A stretch of 64,000 nt of DNA from contig NC_074716.1 of the NCBI RefSeq assembly GCF_947242115.1, positions 1,566,001 through 1,630,000 on the forward strand, read 5' to 3'. The notes under the pieces were generated by a model that saw only the letters and a list, made by a program, of their open reading frames with translations, ran no database searches and was not told the origin of the DNA. The translations under genes were made by a program, and so were the position numbers. Of the stretch, positions 21,622 to 32,446 are shown in pieces. The stretch comes from Biomphalaria glabrata (taxonomy: Eukaryota > Mollusca > Gastropoda > Planorbidae). Numbering within the stretch: position 1 is the stretch's first letter; every line of letters starts with the position of its first letter.

Positions 21622-22150
21622 CTTATCTTATTTTATCTATTAGCCTACAGACGATACTTCAAAGAAGAAAATAATTACGTCCTACGCATTTCGTGTGTAA
21701 ATCTAGTCATGCATGTTAATCAATGGCTTAAATTTTGCTTCAGTCGTTTGTTTTCCTGGCTGATTCAGGCAATCCATATTCCATTTTCTAAGGCTAAGGC
21801 ACTCTAGGTCACTAGGGAAGGAGCACTTGTACGAATCTGTTCTAGCGTATGGAATAAGAAATGTACCTTTATCTTTCTGAGTAGGCCTATTTCATTAGGT
21901 TTTGTTTTTCGATTTGCAAGTTATGGTTTAGTGTTTTTTGTATTATAGCTATAATAGCTACTTTACTTATTCTTCTTCTCTCATGAAGTGTCTCTAATTT
22001 TAGGGATTTTATTAATGGCCCGGTGTTACTCTAATCAAATTAGAACAAATAACACTGCTCTATTTAGTATTTGTTCTATAGTTTCTCCGTGTTATTTTGA
22101 GTTGAGGGATCCCAAACAGAGGATGCATGTTCTAGTATTGGCTTATAAAT
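21622..22150 (-). mobile_element. F1 LINE 3' part
   Basis: The minus orientation begins with a (GATAA)-like tail at 21622 and extends to the segment coding for the RT C-terminus (the 'CCCAAACAGAGGATGCATGT' match near 22120). Diverged and broken. Confidence 0.75.
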
Positions 22151-22583
22151 GTTAAATAGTATTTTAATTGTATGTTTTTGTTTGATTTGTAAAAATTTAT
22201 TTTAATAAACCATAGGCCTAAGTGTAGAATATTTGTGTTACACAAATAACAAACTAGTGTTTAAGAGGGAAGACATATTAGGAACTCATTTATAACGTAA
22301 ACACAAGCGGTGTTCCACTGACGCGCTAGTGTGCAAATGTACATAAAATACCAATATGTTACATCTCTCTTCTTTAATTCAGAAAATCTATCTATCAGAA
22401 TAACTAACAAACTAGTCAACTAAAAAGTCAAATCAGTTCATCACAAATCAAGTCTCTTGGGTTTGTTAACTATTCTGCCTGAGAGTGTTACGTAAGGTTC
22501 ATGTGGTCTAGCGGTGTTAGAAGAAGCAGTGTGTAGTGGCGGCTCAAAATCTAGTGTAGTATGTAATCTTGGACGCTCTAGAT

Positions 22584-22779
22584 CAGGGGTTCTCAACCTG
22601 TGGGTCGCGACCCCTTTGGGGGTCGATTGACGATTTGCCAGAGGTCGCCTAAGACCATCGAAAATATGGATTGTTATTGTCTACTCTTCTATTGCTGTGT
22701 GTGTGTAAGGGGGAGGGGTCGCGGCAAAGTGAGGAATTGTAAAAAGGGGTCGCCGAGCTTAAAAGGCTGAGAACCGCTG
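22584..22779. mobile_element. SPIN-like hAT miniature element
   Basis: 196 bp starting CAGGGGTTCTCAACCTGTGG and ending GGCTGAGAACCGCTG, with a perfect 8-bp duplication CTCTAGAT (22576-22583, 22780-22787). The inner GGTCGCGACCCC and GGTCGCCTAAGACCATCG motifs are hallmarks I recall for SPIN elements. The 8.4-kb copy is in the opposite orientation. Confidence 0.87.
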
Positions 22780-22794
22780 CTCTAGATCTAGTGG

Positions 22795-22985
22795 TTCTGG
22801 TTGTTCTGAGATGTAGACGTAGAGGGGAAAAAGAAAATCTAAATCAACCACCGGCGGACAATGGTTATGCCTGCGCTAGATATGGCAAAATATGTAGGTC
22901 GCAGCTGAGGATGCGTAAACACGAGAATTACTATATTCCTTATTTATCTTCGGACTCGAAGACAAGCCTTATTATTATTATATGT
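22795..22985 (+). mobile_element. LINE 3' end with terminal zinc finger (family F5, ATT tail)
   Basis: The frame reads PPADNGYACARYGKICRS, a decayed C2H2 finger (compare CPGCGEICRSHLGLRIH at 61.8 kb), then stops and an (ATT)n tail near 22970-22982. Confidence 0.7.
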
Positions 22986-23246
22986 AACTACCTAGAAGAT
23001 GAAATAGAAATAAACTTGTTCTTTTTACATGTAAGCCTATCATTTCTATTTAGTTACTTGACAGTTTGGCGTGTCACAGCTTGCTTCTCTGCAGTAATTT
23101 CTTCCATCAGATTTATGGTTTGTCTCTAGGAAGGGGATTTTTTTCTAATTTGCGATTGTTATTGTTTTACCGCTTGATATCCCTTCAAGATAAACAAATT
23201 CATCACTACAAAAGAGCCAACACATGTAGACCTACAATAATCACAG

Positions 23247-23543
23247 GGGAGGGGCGGAGTGGCTGAATGGTAAAGCACTTCGATTTTGAACCTGAGGTCC
23301 TGAGTTCAAATCTCGGTGAAGTCTGAGATTTTGAATTTTTGGGATTTTTAGGGCGCCCCATGAGTCCTCCCAACTCTAATGGGTACCTGGCTTTAGTTGG
23401 GTAAAGTAAAGGCGGTTGTTCGTTGTGCTGGCCACATGACACCCTGCTCATTAACCATTGGCCAAGTAAACAGATGACTTTTACATCATCTGACCTATTG
23501 ATCGCAAGGTCTGAAAGGGGAACTTTTTTTTTTACTTTACAAG
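23247..23543 (+). mobile_element. tRNA-derived SINE, family S1
   Basis: The head GGGGCGGAGTGGCTGAATGG has B box GAGTTCAAATC. The body has the 'GGCCACATGACACC' core and ends GGGGAAC plus a T-rich tail. An 8-bp duplication AATCACAG flanks it exactly (23239-23246, 23544-23551). Confidence 0.88.
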
Positions 23544-23839
23544 AATCACAGTGCGGTAGTTTGAAAATGCAAAGTTTATGTTGATACCGAAATAGCATCG
23601 AAGAACCACCTAAGAAAATTATGACTGCCGGATCAAGTTGCAATTATTTTGTAATGGGGTTGTATTACGAAAAAACTTTTTGCCATAGGAACCCGATCTA
23701 GCGAGACCCGGGTCTATCTATCTGGTGGTCAATAAGAGTGAGTTCCCTTGTACACGTGATATAGCTCTGTTCAAATTCTCGCGAGACTCTCAGTCGTTTT
23801 AGGCCTACTTTAAAAAAAAAAAATTCTTATTAAGTAAAG

Positions 23840-24178
23840 CCATAGACTATATATTACATGGACTGCCAACACTAAGGAAACTAAGCATAAGTTCCTTTCA
23901 CCGAGGCGTCCTTGGTTGCGTGGTAAATTGACTTCCGGTAGAATTTGTTACTATATAAAGAAACTATTCCCGAAGATTTTTACCATCAATTTTACAGCAA
24001 ATCATAAATGGAAACTTAATTGTCATATACGATGTTACAGAGGTAAGTGTGCACAAATCAATTTGTGACTTAGATCTATGACTATAAAGCTTTGTAACTG
24101 ATTTTCTTAGCCAATATAGATAATTAGCCAAGCCTGTATTTCGTGTATTCTTGTTTACGACATTAATTGTCTGCTAAT
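23840..24178 (+). repeat. Left arm of a 340-bp inverted repeat: promoter plus first-exon copy
   Basis: It matches 30447-30788 in reverse, with small differences. It contains an ETS-type site ACTTCCGG (23931-23938), an ATG at 24008 followed at once by a stop, and a consensus donor AGAG|GTAAGT at 24042/24043. It looks like a promoter with a short first exon pointing right, with its reading frame lost. Confidence 0.75.
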
Positions 24179-24858
24179 TGGTGCTACCAGTTTGGATTAT
24201 TTGTTTTTCTTTTTTTTTTTTTTTCATCACATTTGATAATTATTATCATTATTTTTACAATGTATATTTTAAATGTGATAAGCGATTTACTGAAAGAGTC
24301 AATACATTTCTGAGAGTGTCATTTATTAATTTTGTATATAATGGGTGATACAGGCCTAAGTTAAGTCTGTGAATGAGTCAGTCTAAATAAATTAACAATA
24401 TAGTGAGTCAATAATTTTAAGCCTACAATCTTACATCTTTACCAACTTTTGTTCAGATCTACAAATATTTTTTTTATTCAATTTGATTTTAATTTCAAGA
24501 TAATGTGCATTTTTATCTATAGTAATGGAAAATCAACCATAAAAAAAAAAAAATCAACGACGTATGTATGACTAACTGAAAAATCTGCATAAAAATTTCG
24601 GCCTTCAAGTTTTTAGTGTTGTTTTTTTTAACTAACTAGAATCCCAAATAACATCCAATTCTTCTAAAAGCTATAAAAAGATCTGATATTGTTTCGAATA
24701 TATTCGCCCAATAAAATTTTAGAATCATTTAGGCTCTACTTCACTAGAAAGTGATTGTACACATAAACATGTAGACTTTCACCCAGATGTAGTGACCTAT
24801 GGCTATAAACTTTATCTACAAATACGAACTTACACACAACACACTACTACTACTACAC

Positions 24859-24899
<41 letters not shown>

Positions 24900-26500
24900 C
24901 ATTTATATATATATATATATAATAGAACACTAAACACTATTTATGTAAATGCCCATTTTTAAGTTTGTAAAATAATAATTTGTTTTTATAAAAAATCTGG
25001 CTATGCCTATAGTACTTTAAACAAAATTATGACTAAAAATATTATGAACGTCGAGTCTCTAGATTCATCATCTTTGTGTGTCTGATAAACCCAGAGAATG
25101 AAGATATAGAATCTATATAGGCCCCCTATTATATAGAATCTAGCTTTAGTTGACTCTAGACTAGATCTAGGATAATTTCCAAGTCTTGATGTTCAGCTTC
25201 ATCTTACCTTGATCATGATGATTAATTTTAATCTGACTTCCTGACTTGTTAACTTAAACTTCGTCTTACTTAGCCCTTAGGCGCCTTAGCCTTAGCTTCT
25301 TCATATGTGAATCATGAATGGAAGTGCTTGGCTCACAGTGTCACAGATCGTTCTTTAAACTATTTGAAGATCTACTTTATCTTTACTAACGACTCTAATC
25401 TATATCTAGTTTATGTCTATATTTTATATGATAATAATAGACATAGACTCTTATAATAAAGACAAAGTTATAAGATCTAGAATCTGTATCTAGATCTATT
25501 CCCATTTGTGATTTATACACTACAGATTTAATGTTTCTGATGAGCAATACTACTATCTACAGCCATGCCCATTAACATAGGCCCTACTCATGTACTAGAT
25601 CTAGCTCTTTTGATCACAACTCATATCTTGCCTAGATATAAACAAATGTACTAGATTGGACTAGACATTCTAATCGGTTCTATTTTCGTTTTTCATTATT
25701 CTCACATATTCTAATAGGCAATAGGTACCAAATTGTGCTATTTATTCACTGTAGATCTAGATCTTAACTTTTCTCTTAACTACCAAAGAAGTACACAAAG
25801 GATGTTGAAAGGTACCCAAAGGGCTCTTATTGCTACCATTCAATGTGTGGAATCAAGTATTTACCCAGATACTGTCACAATATGCTCTTATTGTTTTCAA
25901 AGGAGTTTTCACACAGTGCCAGAAGCTGTATAAATACATTTAACAGTAAGTTTTTAAGTAATTAATCATTTATTTTTAAACGTTATGTAAGTCTATTTTA
26001 ATTGTAAGAATCCATGTGCTATTTTATTTAAAGCTAATTTTCACGGAGAATATTTACACAATATTGTTGTTATGTTGTAAATAAAACATATTATATTCCC
26101 TCCAGCCTGTGCAGGGTATTTCTAAAGTGATAATTTTCTCATGCAGGCCAATACCACTCTTTTGTTATCTAAGGTGTTTTCCTTCAAATTAAATATATTC
26201 TCAATTAGAAATACAGATTAACCAGTTATCTTGGTGGAAAAGGATGTCAGATGAGTTGAGAAAATGCTTAAAGAAAGTCTTTACATAATTCTTTGAACTA
26301 AGTCACTATAAATATTTGGAGATTTTTAAAATTTAATTAGAATTTTATTATTGCTCACATTAAAAGCAATTGTTCTTTTCCTTTCCGCAGATGTATATTT
26401 CAAGAAGAAATGATGCTTTCTTATTTCTAAGAGTTTATCAATAGGATGAATGCCACAAAACTCACTTGTTATGCCAGAAACTCTTCCTACGAAACTTCCA
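24179..26500. other. AT-rich intergenic or intronic DNA
   Basis: 2.3 kb between the inverted arms. It holds an (AT)n run (24862-24920) and a TCTAGATC-rich tract (about 25130-25620). A 66-codon frame at 25733-25933 has no recognisable domain. Nothing else supported. Confidence 0.4.
24862..24920. repeat. (AT)n microsatellite
   Basis: A TA run with a short ACATACATTT interruption. Confidence 0.9.
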
Positions 26501-26507
26501 GTAAGTA

Positions 26508-26787
26508 AAAAAAAAAAGTAAAGTTTCCCTTTCAGACCCTGTGATCGATATGGCAGATGATGTAAAGATCATCTGTTTCTGACCATTCTGTTGCCTACGG
26601 TTAACGAGGGTGTCATGTGGCCAGCACAGTGACCAACCGCCATTACTTTCCCCAACTAATGTCAGGTACCCATTAGAGCTGAGTGGACTCAGACTCAAAT
26701 TAAAAATTCCAGTCTACACCAGGATTTGAACCCCGGTCCCCGGTTCGGAAGCCAAGCGCTTTACCGCTAAGCCACCAGGCCTCCTTT
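26508..26787 (-). mobile_element. tRNA-derived SINE, family S1
   Basis: The head at right (minus sense GGTGGCTTAGCGGTAAAGCG) has B box GGGTTCAAATCC-like. A 9-bp duplication CAGTAAGTA flanks it (26499-26507, 26788-26796). One of the better-kept S1 copies. Confidence 0.88.
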
Positions 26788-26799
26788 CAGTAAGTAGGG

Positions 26800-27361
26800 T
26801 GTCACGAGTCGAGTCTGTGACCTATTTCGACCAGTTTCTAGAAGCTCGAGTTCAAACCAGTGCAAGTGTCCAGCGTAAACAAGTTAATTTTAGGTATCCA
26901 ATCAAAGAAAGGGGTTAAGGAAAAAAATAGCACACGTCAGCTTCTAGAAGGTCAAAGTTACTAAAATAATTATCTGAGAAGGTTCCATGATTCTGGAACG
27001 TACGATCAAAGAAAGTATAAATAAGGGGAAAGTCAGTTAGACGGGGTCCTCGCATAGTAGTAGTTCTTGTAGAGCGATGGTCCTCGCTCAGTTCTTGATT
27101 AGTAATAAGTTTTGTGATATTAGCGGGTCCATTAAGTAAAGTTTTAGTAGTTGAAGTTGAAGTTATACTAAGTGAAGTTTTATGTATCTTTAAGTTTTAT
27201 TTATGAAGTGTCAAGTTGTTATTGAATTAAGAAGTTAATTTGATGTGAAAGTTGAAGAAGTTATTAAAGAAGTTTGAAGAAAATACAGAGAGATGTTTCT
27301 TTCTTCATTTCATTGAATTGTCAAGTATTAATCATATAATCCCCGGCAAGTGTGATCGTCA
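26800..27361. mobile_element. Possible solo LTR (fossil)
   Basis: A 562-bp block bounded by TGTCACGA and GATCGTCA (TG...CA). It has a TATAAATAAG box about two-fifths of the way in and no coding interior or primer-binding site next to it. I see no clear target duplication. This would be the lone LTR left after recombination, with family not assignable (Gypsy- or BEL-like). Low certainty. Confidence 0.4.
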
Positions 27362-29552
27362 TTTCATATGAATTCATCAACTTATAATACAATCCTTCGG
27401 CCAGTTCATCACATAGGGCAGCTTAAAATTTAATACTTTTATCTTAGTGCAAAAAGAATAAAAGCTGTCTTCAAATTCTCCCTTTAAATTTGCAAAGATA
27501 TGTTTATAATTTAATGTATGCAGTAAAAAATTATGTTTCAAACACTCAGTACAATATTCAATGACTCTCTTTATTTGGGTTACCTCAGCATGCTTGTGCA
27601 GAAAATTTCCTGAATTTTTTAAAAAATCTGTTCCCTTCACTTTGAAGTGCATTTAATCATTCATTAAATTTTCATAATATTACTGAATATAATGTCAAAG
27701 ATTAAATATTGTTATTATTATACTATTCCTTTTTTTTGTAATATTTTAGTTTCATAATATGTTCCCATAGCATTTTTTGTGTAAAACCTCTAATATACTT
27801 TACTATACTCCTAATATACTTTTTAAGGAACTGTTTTGTTAGATGTTTTCAGAATTGATTTTATCCGTAAAGGACTTGAACATATGGAAGTTTGGTACTA
27901 TATGAAACTAAGATTGAATTGGTGACTTGTTATGAATTTAATGTATGTTGTTTCTATTCCATCAACAGTACTAGAATTTGTCCAGTGCCTGTGATCCTCT
28001 GAGTTGAAGGAGAATGTGCTCCATAATACCTACTAGGAGCTTGCTGATAGCTGGAAGTTCATGAATACTATGTTGTCCTTGATTTGATGATTCTGAAAAC
28101 TACCATTTCTGAAGACTTGAGCATTATTTCTATAATTTAAAAAAATCTTTTCAGGAAATATTGTGTTTATAATATTAAGAAAGGGAAGATAATATTGTTC
28201 TTACTAATATTATTGACTTATTAAAATAGAAAGCACATCATTACCAATATTCACTTGTCAATAAATGTTAGCATTATTCAATTTTTAGTTACATGTTCAA
28301 ACTATTAAATTTTATTATTTAAATTATAGCAACTTTCTCTTTCAGTCCAGCTTAAGATACATTCCTGTAAAAAGTCTATAATAATAAGTTAATGTCGATG
28401 TAGTATTATTCAGACACTTACAAGTTTAATCATCTATACTTCACAAAAAAAAAGTGTTTGAATGGTTTTCATTTGTTTGTACATCAAATATGTATTAATA
28501 TAATTATCATTTTTAGATGAAACATTAAATACTGAAGATGACCATCTCAATTTCTGATGTAGGCCTATTCTCATTTCATGAAATAAACAAAATATTATCT
28601 GAAATTTCATCCCTTCATGGTAACTGTAACTGGCTTCATAAAAAAATGGAGTGATGACTGGGTTGACTATACATTTTTGTATAAATAATGCATCAATGAA
28701 TGTAGCTTATACTGTTCTTTTCCTCATCTTGAAATGTGTGGACTGATAATTAGCTGTTGCATGATACTCTAAATGACAAATATCTTCTACTCATTACAAT
28801 AGCATATTTCCATGCTGTTTGGCTAAGTGGAAGCAGATAAAATTTGTTCCTCTATTAGCTGTAAAATCTTGAAATTCATGAGCAGCTGAGAAAAAAAGAA
28901 AAGAAATTCAAACTAGTTTAGACATGTTATAAATATATATATTTGCTAATTAAAAAATGTAAGACTACTTTATGTTACAACAATGGACAGCATCTTTAAA
29001 GTTGATTTCAATGCAATCACAAGAAATAATTTTTTCTCTACAATTAGGCCTGCTTTAATGATTTTTTTTTATGTAAATAAATTTTATGCATAGGATTAAA
29101 TATAACATGTACTTAAGGAGATTTTTTACCTATTATTTCACAATTACAAGTAATTTAAAGTGATACATGTATTGATAACAGAATGTTATTGGAGAAAGTA
29201 AAAAAAAAATCTCACTTGTAGTAGATCCCTTTCAATTTGAAAGTTAGTGACAATCAAATCAGGTTTGTGGAAGTAGTATGCTCCTTAAGTAAAAAAAAAA
29301 CAAAAACAACGAAAAATGCATTATAAAAAGTTTTCGCTTTAAATAAAATTTCTCTTGGGTGACTTGAGTAGAAAGTAATAGAAATATGAACTTCATTTAG
29401 CAATATGCTCACACTAAGCAGAAGTGGTTTTTACTAGTGAAAATTGTCTGTCCAAATAAGCTATTGAAACTACTGTTAGCTTCACATGATATGAACTGTA
29501 AAGTTTGACAGTTCTTCATCTAAGACTTTTAGGTACCGGTATTATCTATCAA
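27362..29552. other. AT-rich DNA; nothing firmly recognised
   Basis: 2.2 kb with no SINE or LINE match. A 91-codon minus frame at 27377-27652 (KVKGTDFLKNSGNFLHKHAE) is unusually free of low complexity, but lacks fitting splice sites or any family I know. Confidence 0.35.
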
Positions 29553-29870
29553 GAGCAGGGTAAAACAAGGATGGGTTTTGGCCATCAACACTATTCGGAA
29601 TGGTTTCGTCTGTACTCTCATAGCGCCTTGGAAGATGGAGTAGGCCCTATATATCTACAGTAGATCGGATGGAAGGCTTCTTAAACTGGCTTGGCCAAAA
29701 CGAGGAAACTACATAACCTGATTAGGGAACTGATGTTTGACGACGATGCTGCTCTCACTACCTTTCGCAGTAATTATTACAAAGGCTAGTCAATACTTCG
29801 ACAGCTGCAGATCAATAGTTCAGTCTTACAATAACTCTCACCAAGACAGAAAAAGGGCATAAAAAGTCAA
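29553..29870 (+). mobile_element. LINE reverse-transcriptase fragment (family F4)
   Basis: It keeps GVKQG(C>W)VLA, DGRLLKLAWPK and a decayed LMFDDDAALTT that corresponds to the RT catalytic FADDAAL motif. It covers a later RT block than the 20.1-kb copy. Several frame breaks. Confidence 0.78.
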
Positions 29871-30150
29871 CATCATCAAACTCCATTTGAGTGAGGGCTT
29901 GAGAGGCTCAAATCTTCTCTTGCAAAAGCCCTGGACAGAAACCCTGCTGTATTGCGTAGTGCATACATGTCACCATACAGATTGAGAATTTTTTGTTCTG
30001 ACCTGTTGAGACGGAGATCAGCAAGTCTGGGGCAGTCAAACAGAAAATGAGGCACGGGGGCACCAGGATTCGAAATTTGGCCATAGCCGTGAGAAACATG
30101 AGGCAACAGGACAGTGGCCTGTCCTGCACCGTGTTATAATAACTTGCCAT
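29871..30150 (-). mobile_element. LINE C-terminal fragment
   Basis: The minus frame has PVPHFLFDCPRLADLR, the end of the post-RNase-H cysteine/histidine segment common in I/R1-like LINEs ('HVLFDCP.L...R'), then about 50 residues to a stop. It abuts the RT fragment in opposite orientation. Confidence 0.65.
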
Positions 30151-30446
30151 AAAACATCACAGAATGTACTTTTTCTATTTTATCAACGACAGCATCTAAA
30201 TGCCAAACATACTTTTCTTACATTTTTCAACTCGGAGAAAACTTTACATCTAGATTTATTACTTTTACTTTAGGCCTACACATAATATAGGACTTTTTTA
30301 CAACTTATAAACGAAAGGTCATTTTAGCCTATTATAGTAAGAGCATATAGATCTAAATTTACCGGGTTATCCTTCTGAATAAGTCTTACTATTTGGTTTA
30401 TATATATATATATAGGCTATGCTCTCACAAGAACTTCAATTCAATC

Positions 30447-30788
30447 AATGTCGTAAACAAGAAAATACACGAAATACAGGCTTGTCTAATTAGTCTATAC
30501 TGGCTAAGAAAATCAGTTATAAAGCTTTACAGTTATAGATCTAAGTCAGAAATTGATTTGTGCACACTTACCTCTGTAACATCTTCTTTAACAATTCAGT
30601 TTCCATTCATGATTTGCTGTAAAAGTGGTGGTAAAAATCTTCGGGAATGGTTTCTTTATACGTAAAAAAAATCTACCGGAAGTCAATTTACCACGCTACT
30701 AAGGACGCCTCCGTGAACGGGACTTGTTTATTGAAAAATATAGGCTTAGTGCGTAGAGTTGGCAGTCCATGTAATATATAGTCTATGG
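30447..30788 (-). repeat. Right arm of the 340-bp inverted repeat
   Basis: The inverted partner of 23840-24178. The arm ends at GTCTATGG (30781-30788) and loses similarity left of 30447. This copy keeps an open first exon, annotated separately. Confidence 0.75.
30572..30690 (-). promoter_or_regulatory. Candidate promoter and 5' exon of the golgin gene
   Basis: Minus sense: CCGGAAGT-type ETS site (30676-30683 on the plus strand), then a short exon with ATG at 30606 and 11 open codons (METELLKKMLQ), then donor AGAG|GTAAGT at 30572/30571. Joined to the acceptor at 19716, the frame would meet TAA within two codons, making it an upstream ORF. ETS-type, TATA-poor promoters are common for housekeeping genes. 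The link to the golgin is inferred from strand and order only. Confidence 0.4.
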
Positions 30789-30953
30789 TAAAGCTAATGA
30801 GTTTAACATCACTTTAACATCTTCATTATAGTGATTGTAATGACTTTTTCTTCAAAAGAACACGGGCAAAAATTAAAAATTCATTGACTGTGGTCTGAAC
30901 TAAATTATAATATCTAAATAACTATTTAAAAAAAAAATAAATTTGCACCATTT

Positions 30954-31030
30954 TTAACTCTTACAGTGCGGCGTAAATCCCGGAAAGCTTCATTTTTTTC
31001 TATCAAAATAATTCGCACTGAAAGAGTTAA
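30954..31030. mobile_element. 79-bp-class TTAA-flanked miniature element
   Basis: TTAA on both ends, with inverted termini CTCTTACAGTGCG / CGCACTGAAAGAG. Shorter than the other TTAA family but sharing the CTCTT start. Confidence 0.7.
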
Positions 31031-31873
31031 TCAGTGACACAGTGCGTATTGTAATGGGCAGTCAGCTTTCTCTGAAGTTATAAGAACTATGTGTGATGCG
31101 CAAATCTCTGTCTCAATGGTTGCAAGAAGTTCGCCAGCTGTTACGCAATAGATGTCTGTCTATTCTGCTGCAAGTGTCTACCAAAATAGTAGGCCTACAT
31201 TTTAAATAACAAGTTTTGTAATGTTCATGCATCTCGTCTCTCTCTCTCTCTCTCTCGCTTGCTCTCTCTAATAACCGCCACGCCCACACACAGCTGACCA
31301 GTGCTCGGCAAATCCCCTGCAGCTTGGTAGGGTCATTTTGACCACACCCTGGTTCAATCAGCTCTGGATGGTCCTGTCCACTCGAGGCTAATAGACTACC
31401 TTGCACACTGCTGGTCATCACGGTCCATTCAGTAGGTGTCCACTGTTGAGCAACTGTCCCTTTGTCCCAGATTTTCATTCTTGTCTGTTCATCCAGCGGA
31501 AGTTGGCCAGAAAATTAGCTCCTTATTACTTTCGGACAATATTTGACATTTTTTTTTCATTACTCTTTTTTTTCTTTAACAAATTTCTTTTTGCGCAGGT
31601 CATGAAAATAAAGATTAATTAGTAGACATTGTTCCATTCAAAGTTTTTTCTCTAAACGCAGCTTTTGTTACTTATTAGCAGCTTTCAGTGCAGTTTAGTG
31701 GTTGTCCTTTTTTTTATGAACTTATGGCAACCCAAAGCTTGACATTTTGTTGTAGTTCTTTTGGTTTAGAAGCATACAACTTTCTCAAAAATAAAGCTTC
31801 TCACTAGATCTAGATTTTTAGATTTTTCGTTTAAAGTAAGCATCTACAATTAAAAGCGATGTTGAGAACTTGG
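31031..31873. other. Unassigned stretch with a (CT)n run
   Basis: (CT)n at 31236-31268. A 121-codon minus frame (31113-31478) passes through the repeat and has no domain; I do not regard it as a gene. Confidence 0.4.
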
Positions 31874-32315
31874 CCAATGGGCCGGATTTTAGGGAGGGGG
31901 ACTACACAAGAAAGGGCCCCCACAATACAGAAAAAAAAAATGTTTTGATGGGTCAGCTACTTTAGGCCTACGTTTTATTCGCATTGGCAACTGTCGTGGT
32001 TTAAAAGTGTAAGCTTATAGTGTGCCCGAAATAGACAACAATAGCTCCTCCTTGACTACATTGCGTGAACCCTAAACATTAACATATTATATTACTAAAA
32101 TATACATATTAAATAGTTTGATTTTTTTTTTTTTAGATGAGAACAAATCTTATCTTATCAACAAATATTTACTAGTACTCTCTTTTATAATTTGTCGCGT
32201 TCTTTTAGATATAGGTATTTTTATGAAAAAGTAGATTTTTATTAAAGCTTTCGAAAAAGTGAAAGGGCCTCCACAAAAATGCTGCCCCGGGACCTTCACA
32301 TGCTTAAATCGCTCG
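31874..32315. mobile_element. hAT-like miniature, 'GGGCCGGATTTA' family (old copy)
   Basis: It shares GGGCCGGATTTT, GGGCCCCCAC, 'GGCAACTGTCGTGG' and TTTTTATTAAAGCTTTCG with the copies at 35.1 and 45.5 kb. Its right terminus is CTTAAATCGCTCGG. Terminal duplications not visible. Confidence 0.6.
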
Positions 32316-32446
32316 GACATATTACATAAATACTTCCGTGGAAATCATAAACAAAAAAAAATATATTGAGTGCAAAGAATTTACAGCGCCTTGTTGTTTT
32401 TTGTGTGTGTATAAGTTACACTGTAAGAATGCATGATCTTTGAATA

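Noticed and set aside
22791-23129. 112-codon plus-strand gene
   Set aside because: Its first half is the decayed finger of an F5 LINE and its second half is past the ATT tail.
31113-31478. 121-codon minus-strand gene
   Set aside because: The frame crosses a (CT)n run giving ERERERE and has no recognisable domain or splice context.
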